Below are positions 61,319-64,000 of a DNA stretch of 64,000 bases, in pieces. The notes beneath the pieces were generated by a model. The model did not search any database. It saw nothing but the letters and a program-made list of their open reading frames with translations, and was not told the origin of the DNA. The DNA is from Chloroflexota bacterium (GTDB lineage Bacteria; Chloroflexota; Dehalococcoidia; Lucifugimonadales; UBA3495): NCBI GenBank assembly GCA_028874075.1, contig JAPPLU010000076.1, positions 1-64,000 of the forward strand, read 5' to 3'. The first letter of the stretch is position 1; every line of letters starts with the position of its first letter. The position numbers and the translations under genes were made by a program.

Positions 61319-62653
61319 ATGGCTACCATTCTCGAAGAATATATTGCCCGACACCCCGGGTCGGCGGAACGCTATTCCGAAGCCACCCGAATCTTCCCTG
61401 GCGGTGTTACCCACGACAACCGCTACGCCCAGCCCTTTCCCCTTTACATAACCCATGGTACCGGCCCTTATAAGTGGGATGTGGATGGCCAGGAGTACAT
61501 TGACTATGTTTCCGGCCACGGCGCTCTCATATTGGGACACTCCCACCCGGACATTGCCGCCGCCGTCTCCGAGCAGATTAGCCGGGGCACCCACCTAGGA
61601 GCCTGCACAGAAGAGGAACTGCGGTGGGCGAAGGCCATCATGGCGCTTATGCCGTCCGTCGAACGGGTCCGGTTCCACAGTTCCGGCACCGAGGCCACCC
61701 TCATGGCCATGCGCCTGGCCAGGGCCTATACGGGCAAGAACAAGGTCATCAAGCTGCAAGACCACTTCCACGGCTGGCACGACTACGCCATGGCCGGCTC
61801 CGATCGGCCTGCTCCCGGCATCCCGCAGGAAAGCTGGGGAAGCATGGTTATCGTCCCGTCGGGAGACCTGGGGGCTGTGGAAGATGCGTTGGATCGGGAC
61901 AGCGATATTGCCGCCATCATCCTCGAACCCACGGGCGCACACTACGGCCAGCTTCCTTTCGACACACCCAACTACCTAAGGGGCCTGCGCGACCTGACTA
62001 ATCAGCATGGCGTGGTTCTGATCTTCGACGAAGTGGTTACCGGCTTCCGGGCATCTCCCGGCGGCGCCCAGGTTCTTTATGACGTGTCTCCCGATCTGAC
62101 CACCATGGCCAAGATTGTGGCCGGCGCTTTGCCCGGCGGCGCCGTTGGTGGAAAGGCCGACATCGTGGACATGATCGCGCACCGGAACGATCCCGAATGG
62201 GACAACCAGCGCCGCGTCTATCATCCGGGCACTTTTAACGGCAATCCCCTGTCTGCCGTAGCCGGGGCTGTTTGCCTGGAGATGATTGCCAGCCAGCCCA
62301 TCAACCAGCAGGCCGATGCCATGGGTCTAAGGCTCAAGGAGGGTCTGAACGAGGTGCTGGGTAAAATGGAGGTTGCCGGCCACGCCCATGGCGTTGCATC
62401 CATGATCCACCTGGTGCTGGCCGACTGCAATTGCGACCGCGGCATCTGCACTATGTCTCACCGGGAGATCAAGGAGGCCACCGCTTCTCCTGCCGTCACC
62501 GCCCTCAAGCGCAGCATGCAGAACAACGGCGTGGATATTATGGGCCGCGATGCCTTCCTGGTATCGTCGACACACACCGAAGCGGAAATCGACAAGACCC
62601 TGGCCGCTGTCGAAAAGTCTCTGGCCGAAGTCCGTGCCGAAGGACTGTTGTAG
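61319..62653 (+). CDS. Class III aminotransferase, glutamate-1-semialdehyde aminomutase-like
   Basis: A 444-residue PLP enzyme of the class III aminotransferase group. Lys265 (TTMAKIVAGALPGG) binds the cofactor. HSSGTEATLMAMRLARAYTG, DEVVTGFR (237-244) and PGGVTHDNRY are GSA-aminomutase-like blocks. No hem gene is near and the N-terminus differs from HemL, so it may be a related transaminase rather than the tetrapyrrole enzyme. ATG 61319 follows GAGGAGG closely. Confidence 0.88.
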   Translation: MATILEEYIARHPGSAERYSEATRIFPGGVTHDNRYAQPFPLYITHGTGPYKWDVDGQEYIDYVSGHGALILGHSHPDIAAAVSEQISRGTHLGACTEEELRWAKAIMALMPSVERVRFHSSGTEATLMAMRLARAYTGKNKVIKLQDHFHGWHDYAMAGSDRPAPGIPQESWGSMVIVPSGDLGAVEDALDRDSDIAAIILEPTGAHYGQLPFDTPNYLRGLRDLTNQHGVVLIFDEVVTGFRASPGGAQVLYDVSPDLTTMAKIVAGALPGGAVGGKADIVDMIAHRNDPEWDNQRRVYHPGTFNGNPLSAVAGAVCLEMIASQPINQQADAMGLRLKEGLNEVLGKMEVAGHAHGVASMIHLVLADCNCDRGICTMSHREIKEATASPAVTALKRSMQNNGVDIMGRDAFLVSSTHTEAEIDKTLAAVEKSLAEVRAEGLL

Positions 62654-62788
62654 AAGCCATTCAGGTTTCCCTCTCCGGATGGGGACGGATCAGGAAGGGA
62701 GTGAAACTCTCATAGATTTACCGCCATCCGAGAAAGGCGCTTTAAACTCTGGAGCATAATTCGCAATAACATACCAGGAGGTACCGCA

Positions 62789-63502
62789 ATGCCATCCTTT
62801 TGGGAGAATATCCAGGTTGATGGTCAGGATATGGACATGTATGCCAGTGTCCCGTCCGGGTCCGGCCCCTTCAGCGCCATAGTGGTTAGCCAGCATGGCG
62901 GTGGGGTCGACCGTTTCATCCAGACCATCTGCGACCGTTTTGCTGAAGCAGGCTATGCCGCCGTGGCCCCCAACCTGTACCACCGGGTGCCTGACGATGT
63001 GCTGAACGGCGATCCCCGGCCCCGGCCCTGGGACGTGCTTAGCGATCCCGACATAGTTGCCGACATAAATGCCACCGTGGACTTCCTGCGCAACCATCCG
63101 GCCATCAACGGCGACAAGATTGGCATTACCGGCTTCTGCATGGGCGGCCGCGTTGCCTGGCTGGGCGCTGCCAGCAATCCTCACATCAATGCTCTGGCCC
63201 CCTACTACGGTGGCAACATACTGGTCACCTGGGGCGCCGGCGAAATCCCGCCCTTCGAGCTGGCCAATGACATTAACTGTCCCATCCTGTTCCACTTCGG
63301 GGAGGTGGACGAAAACCCGTCCCAGGATGACATGCGCAAATTCGACGCCGAACTCACCCGGTTGGGCAAGGCCCACCAGTTCTATACCTACCCCGGCGCC
63401 GACCACGCGTTTATGGACTTTACGGGCCCGCGGCACCACCAGGAGGCCGCCGACGCTTCCTGGCCCCGCACCCTGGAGTTCTTTGCCGCCCACATCGGCT
63501 AG
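62789..63502 (+). CDS. Dienelactone hydrolase family protein
   Basis: A 237-residue alpha/beta hydrolase with the dienelactone-hydrolase triad Cys117 (GFCMGG), Asp174 (GEVDEN) and His206 (ADHAFMD). IVVSQHGGGVDRFIQTI and YAAVAPNLYHR precede it. ATG 62789 has AGGAGG upstream. It may open lactone rings formed in aromatic breakdown, though the family also covers carboxymethylenebutenolidases and esterases. Confidence 0.9.
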   Translation: MPSFWENIQVDGQDMDMYASVPSGSGPFSAIVVSQHGGGVDRFIQTICDRFAEAGYAAVAPNLYHRVPDDVLNGDPRPRPWDVLSDPDIVADINATVDFLRNHPAINGDKIGITGFCMGGRVAWLGAASNPHINALAPYYGGNILVTWGAGEIPPFELANDINCPILFHFGEVDENPSQDDMRKFDAELTRLGKAHQFYTYPGADHAFMDFTGPRHHQEAADASWPRTLEFFAAHIG

Positions 63503-63656
63503 CAGCTTTTGTATCCTCTCCACGTCAGGAGAGAATTCAGGTAGGGGTTAAAGGCGTTAAGCAGCGACTTGCCCCCAACCAACTCAACCAGGATCCCAGG
63601 CAAATGTGTCCTTTACGGCGGGCCCTCCTGGCCCCACTTAATCTTGGAGGAAAACA

Positions 63657-64000
63657 ATGGCTAGAGTTTCTCTCGATTTGGACGACAAGTCAGATCTGCA
63701 GGTAGTGGGCGCTTCCGGTTGGCGGCGCGCCATGGGCATGGTTCCTGGCGAACCCAACCAGGGGCTGGTGGCCGAAATGCGCGGCGTCCCTGCCCGCCTT
63801 CCCGACTTCGACGATTCCGGCTGGGAGCAGCCCGAGACTATCCAGGAACGCCTGTCGATAGGCTTTACCTTTGCCTGGTACCGCCTCGCCTTCACCATGC
63901 CAGAGTCGGTCAAGGGCCAGTCAGCTGCCGGCAATCGGGTCTTCTTTGAATGCAATGTGGACAACTACGGTGAGGTCTACATTGACGGGGCCATTGACCG
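63657..64000 (+). CDS. Partial gene at window end, sugar-binding/glycosidase-like N-terminus
   Basis: An open frame from ATG 63657 (GGAGG at 63646-63650) to the window end, about 114 residues so far. It reads FDDSGWEQPETIQE, TFAWYRLAFTMPE, VFFECNVDNYGEVYIDGAID, which resembles the beta-sandwich (galactose-binding-like) domain at the N-terminus of GH2-type and related proteins. It carries no signal peptide. The catalytic part is outside the window, so the function is open. Confidence 0.7.
   Translation, partial: MARVSLDLDDKSDLQVVGASGWRRAMGMVPGEPNQGLVAEMRGVPARLPDFDDSGWEQPETIQERLSIGFTFAWYRLAFTMPESVKGQSAAGNRVFFECNVDNYGEVYIDGAID

Noticed and set aside
61319..62653. hemL as a firm gene name
   Set aside because: The family fits but there is no tetrapyrrole gene nearby and relatives of this type include other transaminases.

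Overview
The window looks like a chromosomal piece of a Chloroflexota bacterium, most likely a Dehalococcoidia/SAR202-type lineage. This is inference from gene content, since no rRNA or other marker RNA is present. Supporting observations are a full set of coenzyme F420 genes (cofC, cofD, cofG, cofH, and cofE further on), LLM-class flavin/F420 oxidoreductases, an archaeal-type fructose-bisphosphate aldolase/phosphatase, Pro/Ala-rich lipoprotein binding proteins, CocE/NonD, MmgE/PrpD and xanthine-dehydrogenase-like catabolic enzymes, and moderately high GC. Many starts are GTG or TTG behind AGGAGG-type ribosome sites, and one (aspS) appears to be CTG. No tRNA, rRNA, CRISPR array, transposase or phage gene was found.

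1-28 kb is mostly housekeeping: a YbaK-like deacylase with an FKBP lipoprotein, a lipoprotein HtrA protease, a DUF255 thioredoxin-fold protein, aspS, a PLP aminotransferase, FBP aldolase/phosphatase, a zinc-ribbon/TPR membrane protein and fabI. The minus-strand F420 operon (cofG-cofH-cofD-cofC-LLM enzyme) has a good promoter at 17065-17093. It is followed by ruvB, a probable fatty-acid kinase pair (fakA-like plus a DegV-family protein) with recG, an atypical OmpR-family regulator, and two adjacent genes that match the two halves of eukaryotic D-glutamate cyclase. An MmgE/PrpD protein closes this part.

28-54 kb is an accessory region for uptake and breakdown of organic compounds. Two peptide-type ABC importer sets (three binding proteins and two permease pairs) carry no ATPase gene. 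Around them lie a hydrolase with a complete fluoroacetate-dehalogenase active site, a phosphotriesterase-family hydrolase, a CocE/NonD hydrolase, a class II aldolase interrupted by one in-frame TAG, an LLM oxidoreductase, a RidA protein, a tandem carboxymuconolactone-decarboxylase protein and a three-subunit molybdenum hydroxylase with a MoaD/ThiS-like protein downstream. Two intergenic stretches (28.9-30.1 kb and 43.4-43.95 kb) carry dispersed and tandem palindromic repeats.

54-64 kb returns to core functions: Nudix, two GNATs (one at 53.2 kb), hisA, hisH, a cobalamin adenosyltransferase, cofE, dinB, an MFS transporter, a class III aminotransferase, a dienelactone hydrolase, and a gene cut by the window end. 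Hairpins with a GGGCGGGT/ACCCGCCC stem and a 5-nt loop recur behind operons across the window.
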